DNA of 13,427 nt, from the NCBI GenBank assembly GCA_030917985.1, contig JAUPTR010000200.1:1-13427 (forward strand), given 5' to 3'. Under the pieces are notes generated by a model that made no database searches, had not been told where the DNA came from, and worked only from the letters and a program-made list of their open reading frames with translations. Both the position numbers and the translations under genes were made by a program. Source of the stretch: Pseudomonadota bacterium. GTDB lineage: Bacteria > Pseudomonadota > Gammaproteobacteria > Burkholderiales > SCOH01. Below are positions 1-6,810 of this stretch, piece after piece. Every line of letters starts with the position of its first letter. The first letter of the stretch is position 1.

Positions 1-1
1 C

Positions 2-1756
2 CTATCTTTTAAGCAGTTCCAGCATTTGCATCTTCTCTTCGTCAGTCAAACCACTCTGCTGCGCCTTGCGCTGCAAATACTCCAGTTGATCGCTGCGCAA
101 CCTGGCTTGCAGCCGCTCAACCAGACTTGCCATCTCCTGGGCCGCTTCTTCCTCACTCAGCACCGGCGCCTCTTCCAGCAGCAATCTAGCCGTTTGGCGC
201 ACAAGTTGCTCTGCCGGCGTACCTCGTACCGATTCCATGATCTGCCCCAGACTTGGCGCTGAATCACAATCGAGGCAAAACTGGCGGACTGCGGATATCG
301 CAGCGATCTCCTCCTGATTGCTTTCCGGCAAGTGTAACGTTGTGGCGAGTTGCGGATATTGCAACAACCACTGCAGCAATTGTCGCGTCACGGAAGGGGG
401 TTGTCGCGGCGTTCTCGGCTGAGCAGTCATTTTTTTGTCCGATCTGGCCTTGCGAATGCCAAACAGGCGATCCAGCTCGTCCTGGGCCACGCCAACCAGC
501 TCGGCCAAGCGACTACGCAACATCAGATTCAGGGCTGGTGCGGCAATCTGGGCAAGCAAGGGTTTGGCGCTATGCAGCAGACTGGCCCGGCCACTATCAG
601 ACTGCATATCGACCCTGGACGCCAGCTCTGACAATAAAAAGCCAGTCAAGGGCACCGAGTCTTCGCTCAGCAACTGTTCAAATCGATCCTTACCAAAGTG
701 ACGCACATATGAGTCGGGATCTTCATCCTGCGGCAGAAACAGGAAATCCAGCGCCTTGCCATCCTGCATAAACGGCAGCGCGTTCTCCAGCGCCCGCCAT
801 GCAGCTTTCCGGCCAGCGTTGTCACCATCGAAACAGAACACCACCCGATCGGTTTGCCGCAACAATTTTTGCACATGGGTTGGCGTGGTGGATGTCCCGA
901 GCGTAGCCACCGCGTAATTGACGCCAAACTGTGCCAGCGACACGACATCCATATAACCTTCAACCACAATTACCTTGCCGGCATCGCGAATCGCCTGACG
1001 CGCCTGATACAAACCGTATAGCTCGCGCCCTTTTTCAAACAGCACCGTTTCCGGCGAATTCAGATACTTCGGCTCACCACTATCCAGCACGCGGCCGCCA
1101 AAGCCAATAATGGCACCCCGCTGATTGACGATTGGAAACATGATGCGATCACGGAAACGATCATAACGCCGGCCGGAGTCGTTATCGATAACCAATCCGG
1201 ACTCAAGCAATGCCGGATTTTTCGGGTAGTCAGTAAAAATCGACTCAAGCGACTGCCAAGCGTCCGGGGCATAACCCAAGCCAAACCTGGCTGCAACTTC
1301 GCCGGTCAGCCCGCGTTTTTTCAAATAATTGATGGCACGAGTGGAAGACTTGAGCTGGCTGCGATAAAAACGGGTGGCAAGTTGCATGACGGCAGGCAGA
1401 TCGAGCGCTTCGACCATTGCTTTTTGTTGGGCGGCCTTGCGATCAGCGGGCGTGGGCTCCTCACTGGGCAGCCGCATTCCCACCCCGGAAGCCAGATCCT
1501 TGACCGCGTCCGGAAATGACATGCCGCTATGCTCCATCAGAAAACTGATGGCTGTGCCGTGCGCGCCACAACCAAAACAGTGATAAAACTGCTTGATTGG
1601 GCTAACCGTGAACGAGGGGGTTTTTTCCGAATGAAACGGGCAGCAAGCCTGATAGTTCTGCCCAGCCTTTTTCAGCGGCACGTAGCGCTCAACCACGTCC
1701 ACAATATCAACGCGGTTGAGCAGATCCTGAATGAAGCTATCGGGGATAAGCGCCAA
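2..1756 (-). CDS. dnaG: DNA primase DnaG
   Basis: DnaG synthesises the short RNA primers for replication at the fork, together with the DnaB helicase. From the TTG start chosen here the protein has 584 residues, close to the 581 of E. coli. The N-terminal zinc domain shows the CHC2 pattern (C39, H42, C60, C63). The TOPRIM core has VVEGYMD with Glu266 and FCFDGDN with Asp310 and Asp312, one residue off the E. coli numbering, followed by DEDPDSY. The poorly conserved C-terminal part fits the helicase-binding domain. The start is a TTG preceded six bases upstream by AGGAA; a more distal in-frame TTG at 1775-1777 has no ribosome binding site and would add seven residues (MLLQESF). The stop TAG lies at the very edge of the window. 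It is the third gene of rpsU-yqeY-dnaG; rpoD normally follows. No odd residues were seen in the core motifs. Confidence 0.96.
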   Translation of the reverse strand: MALIPDSFIQDLLNRVDIVDVVERYVPLKKAGQNYQACCPFHSEKTPSFTVSPIKQFYHCFGCGAHGTAISFLMEHSGMSFPDAVKDLASGVGMRLPSEEPTPADRKAAQQKAMVEALDLPAVMQLATRFYRSQLKSSTRAINYLKKRGLTGEVAARFGLGYAPDAWQSLESIFTDYPKNPALLESGLVIDNDSGRRYDRFRDRIMFPIVNQRGAIIGFGGRVLDSGEPKYLNSPETVLFEKGRELYGLYQARQAIRDAGKVIVVEGYMDVVSLAQFGVNYAVATLGTSTTPTHVQKLLRQTDRVVFCFDGDNAGRKAAWRALENALPFMQDGKALDFLFLPQDEDPDSYVRHFGKDRFEQLLSEDSVPLTGFLLSELASRVDMQSDSGRASLLHSAKPLLAQIAAPALNLMLRSRLAELVGVAQDELDRLFGIRKARSDKKMTAQPRTPRQPPSVTRQLLQWLLQYPQLATTLHLPESNQEEIAAISAVRQFCLDCDSAPSLGQIMESVRGTPAEQLVRQTARLLLEEAPVLSEEEAAQEMASLVERLQARLRSDQLEYLQRKAQQSGLTDEEKMQMLELLKR

Positions 1757-1762
1757 AAACGA

Positions 1763-1767
1763 TTCCT
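1763..1767 (-). promoter_or_regulatory. Ribosome binding site of dnaG
   Basis: AGGAA on the minus strand, six bases before the TTG codon at 1754-1756. It is the only Shine-Dalgarno-like sequence near the dnaG N-terminus and decides the start in favour of the inner TTG. No ATG or GTG is available at the conserved N-terminus (LIPDSFIQDLL). Confidence 0.6.
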
Positions 1768-1782
1768 GCAGCAGCAAGGTTA

Positions 1783-1808
1783 AGACAGGCAGGGTTGATC
1801 GCCTGTCT
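1783..1808 (-). other. Intercistronic hairpin between yqeY and dnaG
   Basis: Perfect 8-bp inverted repeat AGACAGGC / GCCTGTCT around a 10-base loop, in the 64-base gap between the yqeY stop and the dnaG start. On the transcribed strand it is followed by TTAACC, not by a U-run, so it is not a classical terminator. It may be an RNA processing or stability element, or may tune dnaG translation, since it ends about 15 bases before the dnaG ribosome binding site. The role is inference; the stem is directly visible. Confidence 0.5.
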
Positions 1809-1820
1809 GGAGCAGACCAA

Positions 1821-2267
1821 TCAGCCTGCCAGGGCTTTCTTGATCAGAGCCGATACAGCAGACATATCTGCCTTGCCGGCCAGCTTGGGCTTGAGCAAGG
1901 CCATCATTTTTCCCATGTCCTGCGGGCCCGACGCGCCGGTAGTCGCCTTGGCCGCCGCGATTTCGGCTGCAATTTCGGAATCTGACAACTGCGCCGGCAT
2001 GTACGCCTGCAACACCGTCATTTCAAATTTTTCCTGATCCGCCAGATCCTGGCGCCCAGCAGCTTCGTATTGGGAAATGGAATCACGGCGCTGTTTCAGC
2101 ATCTTGTCGATGATGACAATCACCATGGCATCGTCCAGTTCGATACGCTCATCCACTTCCTTCTGCTTCATTGCCGCGGTCAGTAAGCGAATGGCACCGA
2201 GCTTCTGCGCGTTTTTTTCGCGCATGGCGTTTTTCATGTCTTCCTGAATTTGTACCTTGAGGCTCAC
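1821..2267 (-). CDS. yqeY: GatB/YqeY domain-containing protein
   Basis: Small protein of 148 residues belonging to the YqeY family, which resembles the C-terminal tail domain of GatB, the tRNA-dependent amidotransferase subunit. The family is thought to bind tRNA or to assist tRNA-related amidation, but its precise role is not settled. Recognisable features are the helical N-terminus (LKVQIQEDMKNAMREKN), the LGAIRLLTAAMKQKEVDER stretch, and the C-terminal GPQDMGKMMALLKPKLAGKA segment that is typical of the family. The start is GTG with GGGAG about eight bases upstream. It sits between rpsU and dnaG, a frequent arrangement in Betaproteobacteria, and is most likely cotranscribed with both. No membrane segment or signal peptide is seen. 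Confidence 0.93.
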   Translation of the reverse strand: MSLKVQIQEDMKNAMREKNAQKLGAIRLLTAAMKQKEVDERIELDDAMVIVIIDKMLKQRRDSISQYEAAGRQDLADQEKFEMTVLQAYMPAQLSDSEIAAEIAAAKATTGASGPQDMGKMMALLKPKLAGKADMSAVSALIKKALAG

Positions 2268-2307
2268 AGTCTTTCTCCCGAAATTCGTTGATACGGCCAG
2301 AAATGCA

Positions 2308-2329
2308 CAAGGCCGCTTACGCGGCCTTG
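2308..2329 (-). terminator. Terminator-like hairpin between rpsU and yqeY
   Basis: Perfect 9-bp inverted repeat CAAGGCCGC / GCGGCCTTG with a four-base loop, 24 bases after the rpsU stop. On the minus strand it is followed by TGCATTTCTG, a poor U-tract, so termination is probably partial. E. coli has a partial terminator in the equivalent position (between rpsU and dnaG), which lets S21 be made in excess over primase. The same role is inferred here. Confidence 0.6.
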
Positions 2330-2353
2330 AGTGTAACCTAGAAGCGCCGACGC

Positions 2354-2566
2354 TTAGTACATCTTCGGCGGCAACATCTGACTACGCAGACGCTTGTAAT
2401 GACGCTTCACGGCCGCAGCAAGTTTGCGCTTACGTTCAGCGGTCGGTTTCTCGTAAAACTCACGAGCACGCAACTCGGTCAGCAGACCGGTTTTTTCAAC
2501 CGTACGCTTGAAACGGCGCATAGCCACTTCAAATGGCTCGTTTTCCTTGACGCGGACACTAGGCAT
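2354..2566 (-). CDS. rpsU: 30S ribosomal protein S21
   Basis: Ribosomal protein S21 of 70 residues, the usual length. It binds the small ribosomal subunit near the 3' end of 16S rRNA and assists initiation. The protein is very basic and shows the family signature VRVKENEPFEVAMRRFKR near the N-terminus, followed by EFYEKPTAERKRK and the C-terminal RSQMLPPKMY. The start is ATG with GAGG nine bases upstream. It is the first gene of the macromolecular synthesis cluster rpsU-yqeY-dnaG and has its own promoter about 50 bases upstream. A hairpin just after the stop probably reduces transcription into yqeY and dnaG. Confidence 0.98.
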   Translation of the reverse strand: MPSVRVKENEPFEVAMRRFKRTVEKTGLLTELRAREFYEKPTAERKRKLAAAVKRHYKRLRSQMLPPKMY

Positions 2567-2612
2567 TTACATCGACCTCAATTCTAAAGGTAGGTTTATC
2601 GGAAAAACGATA

Positions 2613-2641
2613 ATCGTAACAAGCCATGACGCTGATTTCAA
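2613..2641 (-). promoter_or_regulatory. Sigma70-type promoter of rpsU operon
   Basis: On the minus strand TTGAAA (2636-2641) and TACGAT (2613-2618) are separated by exactly 17 bases, and the -10 hexamer is preceded by TGT, an extended -10 arrangement. The expected transcription start is near 2606, giving a leader of about 40 bases before the rpsU ATG. A short inverted repeat (TTATCG / CGATAA, 2596-2613) lies at the predicted start. Identified by eye only. Confidence 0.6.
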
Positions 2642-2716
2642 GCACTATTTCAGCTTTATTCGGATTAAATGCGGACAACAACAACAAAATATTTCTGGCG
2701 CAGCGGGGCGTGCGGG

Positions 2717-2722
2717 TAAAAT
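2717..2722 (+). promoter_or_regulatory. Possible -10 element for tsaD
   Basis: TAAAAT matches the -10 consensus in five of six positions and lies 27 bases before the tsaD ATG, but there is no convincing -35 hexamer at 16 to 18 bases upstream. It also forms part of a small inverted repeat (GGTAAAA / TTTTACC, about 2715-2736). A weak or activator-dependent promoter is possible. Confidence 0.3.
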
Positions 2723-2749
2723 CGCACTTTTTTACCGGCCAGTCTGAGC

Positions 2750-3778
2750 ATGCTTGTATTAGGCATTGAAACCTCCTGCGATGAAACCGGCGTAGCGATC
2801 TACGATACTCAAAATGGCCTGCTGGCACATCGCCTGCATACGCAAATGAAGATGCATGCCGAATATGGTGGCGTAGTACCGGAACTGGCTTCGCGCGACC
2901 ATATCCGGCGCATACTACCGTTAACCAGCGAGTGCCTGCGCGCCGCTGGCAAACAATTGAGACAAGTTGACGCCATTGCCTTTACAGAAGGTCCAGGGCT
3001 GGCCGGAGCACTACTGGTAGGTGCAAGTGTCGCCAATGCCGTTGCCTTTGCGCTGAACAAACCGGTAATCGGCGTGCATCACCTGGAAGGACATCTGCTG
3101 TCGCCATTACTCGCCAATCCAGCCCCCGAATTTCCATTTGTTGCCTTGCTGGTATCGGGGGGCCACAGCCAGTTGATGCGTGTGGATGGCGTAGGCCAGT
3201 ACCAGATGCTAGGCGAAACGCTGGACGATGCTGCGGGAGAAGCCTTTGATAAAACTGCAAAACTGCTGGGCCTCCCCTACCCCGGTGGCCCACTTCTGTC
3301 CAGGCTTGCAGAAGATGGCTCCCCATCCAGATTCCATTTGCCACGACCCATGCTGAATTCTGCAGACATGGATTTCAGTTTTTCCGGGCTAAAAACAGCG
3401 GTATTAACGCTGGTCAGAGAGCAGCAAACCATTGACGACCAGACTCGGGCTGATATTTGCCGCGCTTTTCAGGAGGCGATTGTCGAAGTCCTGGTTAAGA
3501 AATCCTTGAAAGCCCTGAAGCAGACCGGGCTAAACCAATTGGTCATTGCCGGGGGCGTGGGAGCCAACAAGCAATTACGAAAGCAACTGGATCAGATGGC
3601 GCAAAAAAAACGCTTCCGGGTATTTTATCCGCCACTGGAATTCTGCACCGATAACGGTGCGATGATTGCTTTTGCGGGCGCCCAACGTCTACAACAAGCC
3701 GCACACACCAATGGTGCCTTCGCGGTCAAACCACGCTGGGACATGGGCAGCCTGCCTAGCCAGGAGAGCCAACTGTGA
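2750..3778 (+). CDS. tsaD: tRNA N6-adenosine threonylcarbamoyltransferase TsaD
   Basis: TsaD (formerly Gcp/YgjD) transfers the threonylcarbamoyl group from threonylcarbamoyl-AMP to A37 of tRNAs that read ANN codons, working with TsaB and TsaE in the cytoplasm. The 342-residue length is close to family size. Visible motifs are the N-terminal GIETSCDETGVA, the metal-binding HLEGH (His111, His115), the nucleotide-binding VSGGHSQL near 136-142, the GETLDDAAGEAFDK stretch, and the C-terminal EFCTDNGAMIA with Asp301 as the third metal ligand. The ATG start gives the expected N-terminus, although the ribosome binding site is weak. It is divergent from rpsU, the common arrangement in Proteobacteria. 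Its stop overlaps the GTG start of the following ABC-F gene by four bases, so the two are probably translated in a coupled way. Confidence 0.97.
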   Translation: MLVLGIETSCDETGVAIYDTQNGLLAHRLHTQMKMHAEYGGVVPELASRDHIRRILPLTSECLRAAGKQLRQVDAIAFTEGPGLAGALLVGASVANAVAFALNKPVIGVHHLEGHLLSPLLANPAPEFPFVALLVSGGHSQLMRVDGVGQYQMLGETLDDAAGEAFDKTAKLLGLPYPGGPLLSRLAEDGSPSRFHLPRPMLNSADMDFSFSGLKTAVLTLVREQQTIDDQTRADICRAFQEAIVEVLVKKSLKALKQTGLNQLVIAGGVGANKQLRKQLDQMAQKKRFRVFYPPLEFCTDNGAMIAFAGAQRLQQAAHTNGAFAVKPRWDMGSLPSQESQL

Positions 3779-5667
3779 TCACACTGAAAAACCTCTCGCT
3801 GCAACGTGGCACCAAACTGATTTTTGAACGCGTCAATCTGACCATCTATGCAGGCCAGAAAGTAGGCGTGGTGGGTGCCAATGGCTGTGGAAAATCGACA
3901 CTTTTTGCACTTTTTCTGGATGAAATCCACCCCGACGCCGGTGATCTGGAACTACCGCCGCGCATCACCATTGCGCATGTTGCACAAGAAACACCGGCGT
4001 TGGCGGTTCCCGCCATTGAGTACGTAATCGACGGCGATCGTGAATTGCGATTGTTACAACAACAATTGGCGCAGGCTGAGGCAGATCACGATGGCACCCG
4101 TATCGCGGAAATTCACTCGCAGCTCGATCATGCAGATGGCTATAGTGCCAACGCCCGCGCCGCACGCCTGCTAGCTGGGCTGGGGTTCGATCAGCAACAA
4201 TTGCAAACACCCGTGTCAGCCTTTTCAGGCGGCTGGCGCATGCGCCTCAATCTGGCTCAGGCACTGATGTGCCGCTCCGACCTGTTGCTATTGGACGAAC
4301 CAACCAATCACCTCGACCTGGAAACGGTGATGTGGCTGGAAAACTGGCTTAGAGCCTACCAGGGCACGCTGCTGCTGATTTCGCACGATCGCGACTTTCT
4401 GGATGCGACGATCAACCAGATTGCCCACGTCGCCAACAATCAGATCACGTTGTACACCGGCAACTACGAAGAGTTTGAACGCCAGAAAGCAGAACGGCTG
4501 GCACAACAACAAGCAGCCTTTCAGAAGCAGCAACGAGAAATTGCGCATTTGCAGTCGTTCATCGACCGCTTCAAAGCCAAGGCAACCAAAGCCAAGCAGG
4601 CGCAAAGTCGCGTCAAGGCGCTGGAACGCATGGAATTGATAGCGGCGGCGCATATCGACTCTCCTTTTTCCTTCAGCTTCCGCGATCCGGAATCCAGCCC
4701 CAATCCATTGTTGCGCATTGAAGCAGCGACAGCCGGCTATGCCGCCAAACCGGTGCTGGACAGAATCAACCTGAGCATTCAGGCAGGCAGCAGAATTGGC
4801 TTGCTCGGGCTAAATGGCGCAGGCAAATCAACGCTGATCAAGCTGCTGGCAGGTGAAATATCACCGTCAAGTGGCCAACGCATCGAAGGCAAAGGCCTGA
4901 AAATTGGCTATTTCGCGCAACACCAGCTAGAGACATTGCGCCCAGACGAATCAGCACTATGGCATTTGCAAAAACTCGACCCGAACGCCAAGGAAGCCGA
5001 GCTACGCAGTTTTCTGGGTGGATTTGACTTCAGTGGCGACAATGCACTACAAGCAGTCGGCCCATTTTCCGGCGGAGAGAAATCCAGGCTGGCATTGGCC
5101 CTTCTGATCTGGCAACGCCCTAATCTATTGCTACTGGATGAGCCGACCAACCATCTGGATCTGGAAATGCGTGAAGCACTGACCTTCGCGCTTCAGGATT
5201 ACACGGGCTCAATGATCGTTGTATCGCACGACAGACACCTGCTGCGCGCTACTACCGATGATTTCTGGCTGGTTGAAAATGGTGCAGTCACTGCGTTTGA
5301 CGGCGATCTTGATGATTATCGCCGCTATCGTATGGAACAATCGGCCAATGACGATGCCCCGCCAGCTGCTGGCAACAACGTTGACCGGAAACTGCAAAAA
5401 CGAATCGAAGCGGAACAACGCCAGCGCCAGGCACAACTGCGCAAACCACTGGAGTCCCGCCTACGCAAGGTGGAGCCGGAAATTGAGCGACTCAGTGCCG
5501 AAAAACAGCAACTGGAGCAACAACTGGCTGATTCTGCTTTGTACGAGCCGGCGCAAAAGGATGCGCTGAAACTGGCCTTATTACGGCAATCAGAACTTCA
5601 AGGCAAGCTGGAAGAACTGGAAATGGAATGGCTGGAATTACAAAGCCAGCTGGAAGCCATTGAGTAA
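3775..5667 (+). CDS. yheS: ABC-F family ATPase, YheS type
   Basis: Soluble ABC-F ATPase of 630 residues with two nucleotide-binding domains in one chain and no membrane segments. Such proteins bind the ribosomal E site and act on stalled or antibiotic-blocked ribosomes; the exact task of YheS is not fully known. Domain 1 has Walker A GANGCGKS (34-41), signature FSGGW (150-154) and LLLLDEPTNHLDL with catalytic Glu175. A long charged linker (about 230-295, containing KAKATKAKQAQSR) corresponds to the tRNA-interaction motif. Domain 2 has GLNGAGKS (345-352), FSGGE (431-435) and LLLLDEPTNHLDL (451-463). The C-terminal 90 or so residues form a predicted coiled coil. The resemblance to E. coli YheS is strong along the entire chain, including the segment IEYVIDGDRE. 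The start is GTG with AGGAG eight bases upstream, overlapping the tsaD stop. The stop codon directly abuts an IS200-like remnant. Confidence 0.95.
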   Translation: MITLKNLSLQRGTKLIFERVNLTIYAGQKVGVVGANGCGKSTLFALFLDEIHPDAGDLELPPRITIAHVAQETPALAVPAIEYVIDGDRELRLLQQQLAQAEADHDGTRIAEIHSQLDHADGYSANARAARLLAGLGFDQQQLQTPVSAFSGGWRMRLNLAQALMCRSDLLLLDEPTNHLDLETVMWLENWLRAYQGTLLLISHDRDFLDATINQIAHVANNQITLYTGNYEEFERQKAERLAQQQAAFQKQQREIAHLQSFIDRFKAKATKAKQAQSRVKALERMELIAAAHIDSPFSFSFRDPESSPNPLLRIEAATAGYAAKPVLDRINLSIQAGSRIGLLGLNGAGKSTLIKLLAGEISPSSGQRIEGKGLKIGYFAQHQLETLRPDESALWHLQKLDPNAKEAELRSFLGGFDFSGDNALQAVGPFSGGEKSRLALALLIWQRPNLLLLDEPTNHLDLEMREALTFALQDYTGSMIVVSHDRHLLRATTDDFWLVENGAVTAFDGDLDDYRRYRMEQSANDDAPPAAGNNVDRKLQKRIEAEQRQRQAQLRKPLESRLRKVEPEIERLSAEKQQLEQQLADSALYEPAQKDALKLALLRQSELQGKLEELEMEWLELQSQLEAIE

Positions 5668-5669
5668 AC

Positions 5670-5694
5670 AAACCACGTTCGTAGAACGTGGTTT
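5670..5694. repeat. Right-end hairpin of IS200-like element, likely yheS terminator
   Basis: Perfect 11-bp inverted repeat AAACCACGTTC / GAACGTGGTTT with a GTA loop, three bases after the yheS stop codon. Relative to the transposase gene this is the right-end hairpin. On the plus strand the arm ends in TTTT, so the structure can also serve as a transcription terminator for tsaD-yheS. On the minus strand it is followed by GTTTAC and TCAA. Confidence 0.75.
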
Positions 5695-5702
5695 TGCCAC
5701 TT

Positions 5703-5906
5703 TACCTTGACCAAAAGGTGCACATGGTCTTGCTGTACGTTTAACTCCACCACCTCGCAACCCCGCTGCTCACAAAATACCATCACGCATTTTTGAACCT
5801 CTTGCGCAATCGGCCCGCGCAAAATCCGGAACCGGTACTTCGGCACCCAGACTACATGGTATTGACAATGCCAAATGACGTGCGATGCTCTTTGAAACCT
5901 ACTCAT
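5703..5906 (-). pseudogene. tnpA: IS200-like transposase TnpA, 5' fragment
   Basis: The first 68 codons encode MSRFQRASHVIWHCQYHVVW followed by VPKYRFR and a stretch ending in QDHVHLLVKV, clearly the N-terminal half of an IS200-type Y1 transposase. His61-Val-His63 is the HUH metal-binding motif. Family members have about 140 to 150 residues; here homology stops after VKV and the frame continues through the right-end hairpin into the yheS antisense strand, ending at 5598, which would give a 102-residue chimeric product. The helix carrying the catalytic tyrosine is absent, so the product cannot be an active transposase. The ATG at 5904-5906 has a good AGGAA upstream, so a truncated peptide might still be made. 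The upstream 39 in-frame codons belong to the element's leader, not to the protein. Confidence 0.85.
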
Positions 5907-5924
5907 GGTCGTTTCCTTTTTCGA

Positions 5925-5940
5925 TGTTGTGGGGACAACA
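5925..5940 (-). other. Palindrome in the leader of the IS200-like element
   Basis: TGTTGT / ACAACA with a four-base loop, about 19 bases upstream of the tnpA ATG. IS200-type elements carry leader structures of this kind that limit transcription and translation of tnpA. A role here is inferred by analogy. Confidence 0.4.
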
Positions 5941-5997
5941 CCGACAAAGGTACTTCCATGAGTGGGCGCTCTAACAGGCCAAGTCAGTTTGGCGCTG

Positions 5998-6018
5998 ACC
6001 ACGTCCTCAGGACGTGGT
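5998..6018. repeat. Left-end hairpin of IS200-like element
   Basis: Nine-bp inverted repeat ACCACGTCC / GGACGTGGT with a TCA loop. Its outer arms (ACCACGT / ACGTGGTTT) are the same as in the hairpin at 5670-5694, which is the main evidence that the two bound one element. Relative to the transposase gene this is the left end. Confidence 0.75.
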
Positions 6019-6130
6019 TTCAAGGTGTTAATAAATCTGCCCCAACGCTGTCGCTATCCAGCAAACAAGCACACGGCAAATCTCCATGTAACCAGTCACT
6101 TAGCCGCCATCCCAATATTTCAGCACACAA

Positions 6131-6165
6131 CAAAAAAGCCACTTTATCCTTAAAAAACAGTGGCT
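6131..6165 (-). terminator. Possible minus-strand terminator
   Basis: Inverted repeat AGCCACT (6137-6143) / AGTGGCT (6159-6165) with a 15-base loop. Read on the minus strand it is followed by six U residues (TTTTTTG), like a Rho-independent terminator. No minus-strand gene ends here, so it may be a relic or may have another role: its loop contains the -35 region of the downstream lipoprotein gene. Confidence 0.3.
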
Positions 6166-6178
6166 GATGCTCTATAAT
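6150..6178 (+). promoter_or_regulatory. Promoter of the NlpC/P60 lipoprotein gene
   Basis: TTAAAA (6150-6155) and a consensus TATAAT (6173-6178) separated by 17 bases. The expected start is near 6185, giving a leader of about 25 bases before the ATG at 6210. The perfect -10 makes this a likely constitutive sigma70 promoter. Confidence 0.65.
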
Positions 6179-6209
6179 TAAAGTGTTTTATTAGTTGAGA
6201 GTTGCGCCC

Positions 6210-6767
6210 ATGCGAACCAAACAGACGATTGTGGCCGGCAGCCTGATGCTGGCGTTGACAGCATGTGCCAGCCAGCCGCCGAAGGTGGTGAAAACCAGGG
6301 CCAGCAGCACGCCTGCGACGACCATGCTGGCTTCGGCCGCGCCGGCCAAACCGGTGCTGGATTCGGTACGCGATGGGGTGCCGGCGGATGCAACGGCGAT
6401 GGAGGTGGTGTTGTATGCGCTGGGGCTGCTGAATATCAATTACCGCTGGGGCGGCGCCAATCCGGAAAGCGGGCTGGATTGCAGCGGCATGGTGAGTTAC
6501 ATCTACAAGCAGGCGGTGGGGATGAATCTGCCGCACAATGCCGCGGCGATGGCGCAGCTGGGAAAGGAGATCGACCGCAGCGAGCTGGAGCCGGGTGACC
6601 TGGTGTTTTTCAACACGCGCAACAAGCCGTTTTCACATGTGGGCATTTATATCGGTGAAGACCGCTTTGTGCACGCCCCGCGTACCAATAGTCATATCAA
6701 GGTCAGCAGTCTGAAAAGCGGCTATTTTTCCAGCCGTTTTGAGTCGGCCCGGCGTTATTTGAACTGA
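6210..6767 (+). CDS. NlpC/P60 family lipoprotein, probable peptidoglycan endopeptidase
   Basis: Protein of 185 residues with a lipoprotein signal peptide (lipobox LTAC, Cys19) and a C-terminal NlpC/P60 domain. Such enzymes cut peptide stems or cross-links of peptidoglycan, typically D-Glu-meso-DAP or D-Ala-meso-DAP bonds; E. coli NlpC and MepS (Spr) have the same size and layout. The catalytic cysteine is Cys91 in LDCSG, the histidine His143 in SHVGIYIG and the third polar residue His155 in FVHAPR; the YRWGG motif precedes the cysteine, as usual. Residue +2 after the lipid-bearing Cys is Ala, not Asp, which favours the outer membrane. A Thr/Ala/Pro-rich linker (about 20-50) connects the anchor to the domain. 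The ATG at 6210 was chosen over a TTG at 6195 because it gives a normal signal peptide. The gene stands alone with its own promoter. Which cell wall bond it cuts is not visible from the sequence. Confidence 0.93.
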   Translation: MRTKQTIVAGSLMLALTACASQPPKVVKTRASSTPATTMLASAAPAKPVLDSVRDGVPADATAMEVVLYALGLLNINYRWGGANPESGLDCSGMVSYIYKQAVGMNLPHNAAAMAQLGKEIDRSELEPGDLVFFNTRNKPFSHVGIYIGEDRFVHAPRTNSHIKVSSLKSGYFSSRFESARRYLN

Positions 6768-6780
6768 ATTGCTTGAAAAG

Positions 6781-6795
6781 CGCGCTGGTAGCGCG
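6781..6795 (+). other. Short GC-rich hairpin after the lipoprotein gene
   Basis: Six-bp stem CGCGCT / AGCGCG with a GGT loop, 13 bases after the lipoprotein stop. It is followed by TTGCG only, so a weak terminator or 3' stability element at most. Confidence 0.35.
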
Positions 6796-6810
6796 TTGCG
6801 ACGCGATTGC

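Larger units (their letters stand above)
5660..6030 (-). mobile_element. Internally deleted IS200/IS605-like element
   Basis: A stretch of roughly 360 bases bounded by two almost identical hairpins (5670-5694 and 5998-6018) and containing the first 68 codons of a Y1 transposase gene on the minus strand. IS200/IS605 elements lack terminal inverted repeats but have subterminal hairpins at both ends that the HUH transposase binds, and this is what is seen. The transposase region after the HUH motif, including the catalytic tyrosine, is gone and the frame runs straight into the right-end hairpin. Another palindrome (TGTTGT / ACAACA, 5925-5940) lies in the leader before the transposase ATG. The element could be a non-autonomous derivative movable in trans. 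The exact tips cannot be fixed from one copy; the coordinates given are approximate. Confidence 0.82.

Noticed and set aside
5907..6023. 39-codon N-terminal extension of the tnpA fragment
   Set aside because: It lies over the leader palindrome and left-end hairpin of the element; the family protein begins at MSRF with its own ribosome binding site.
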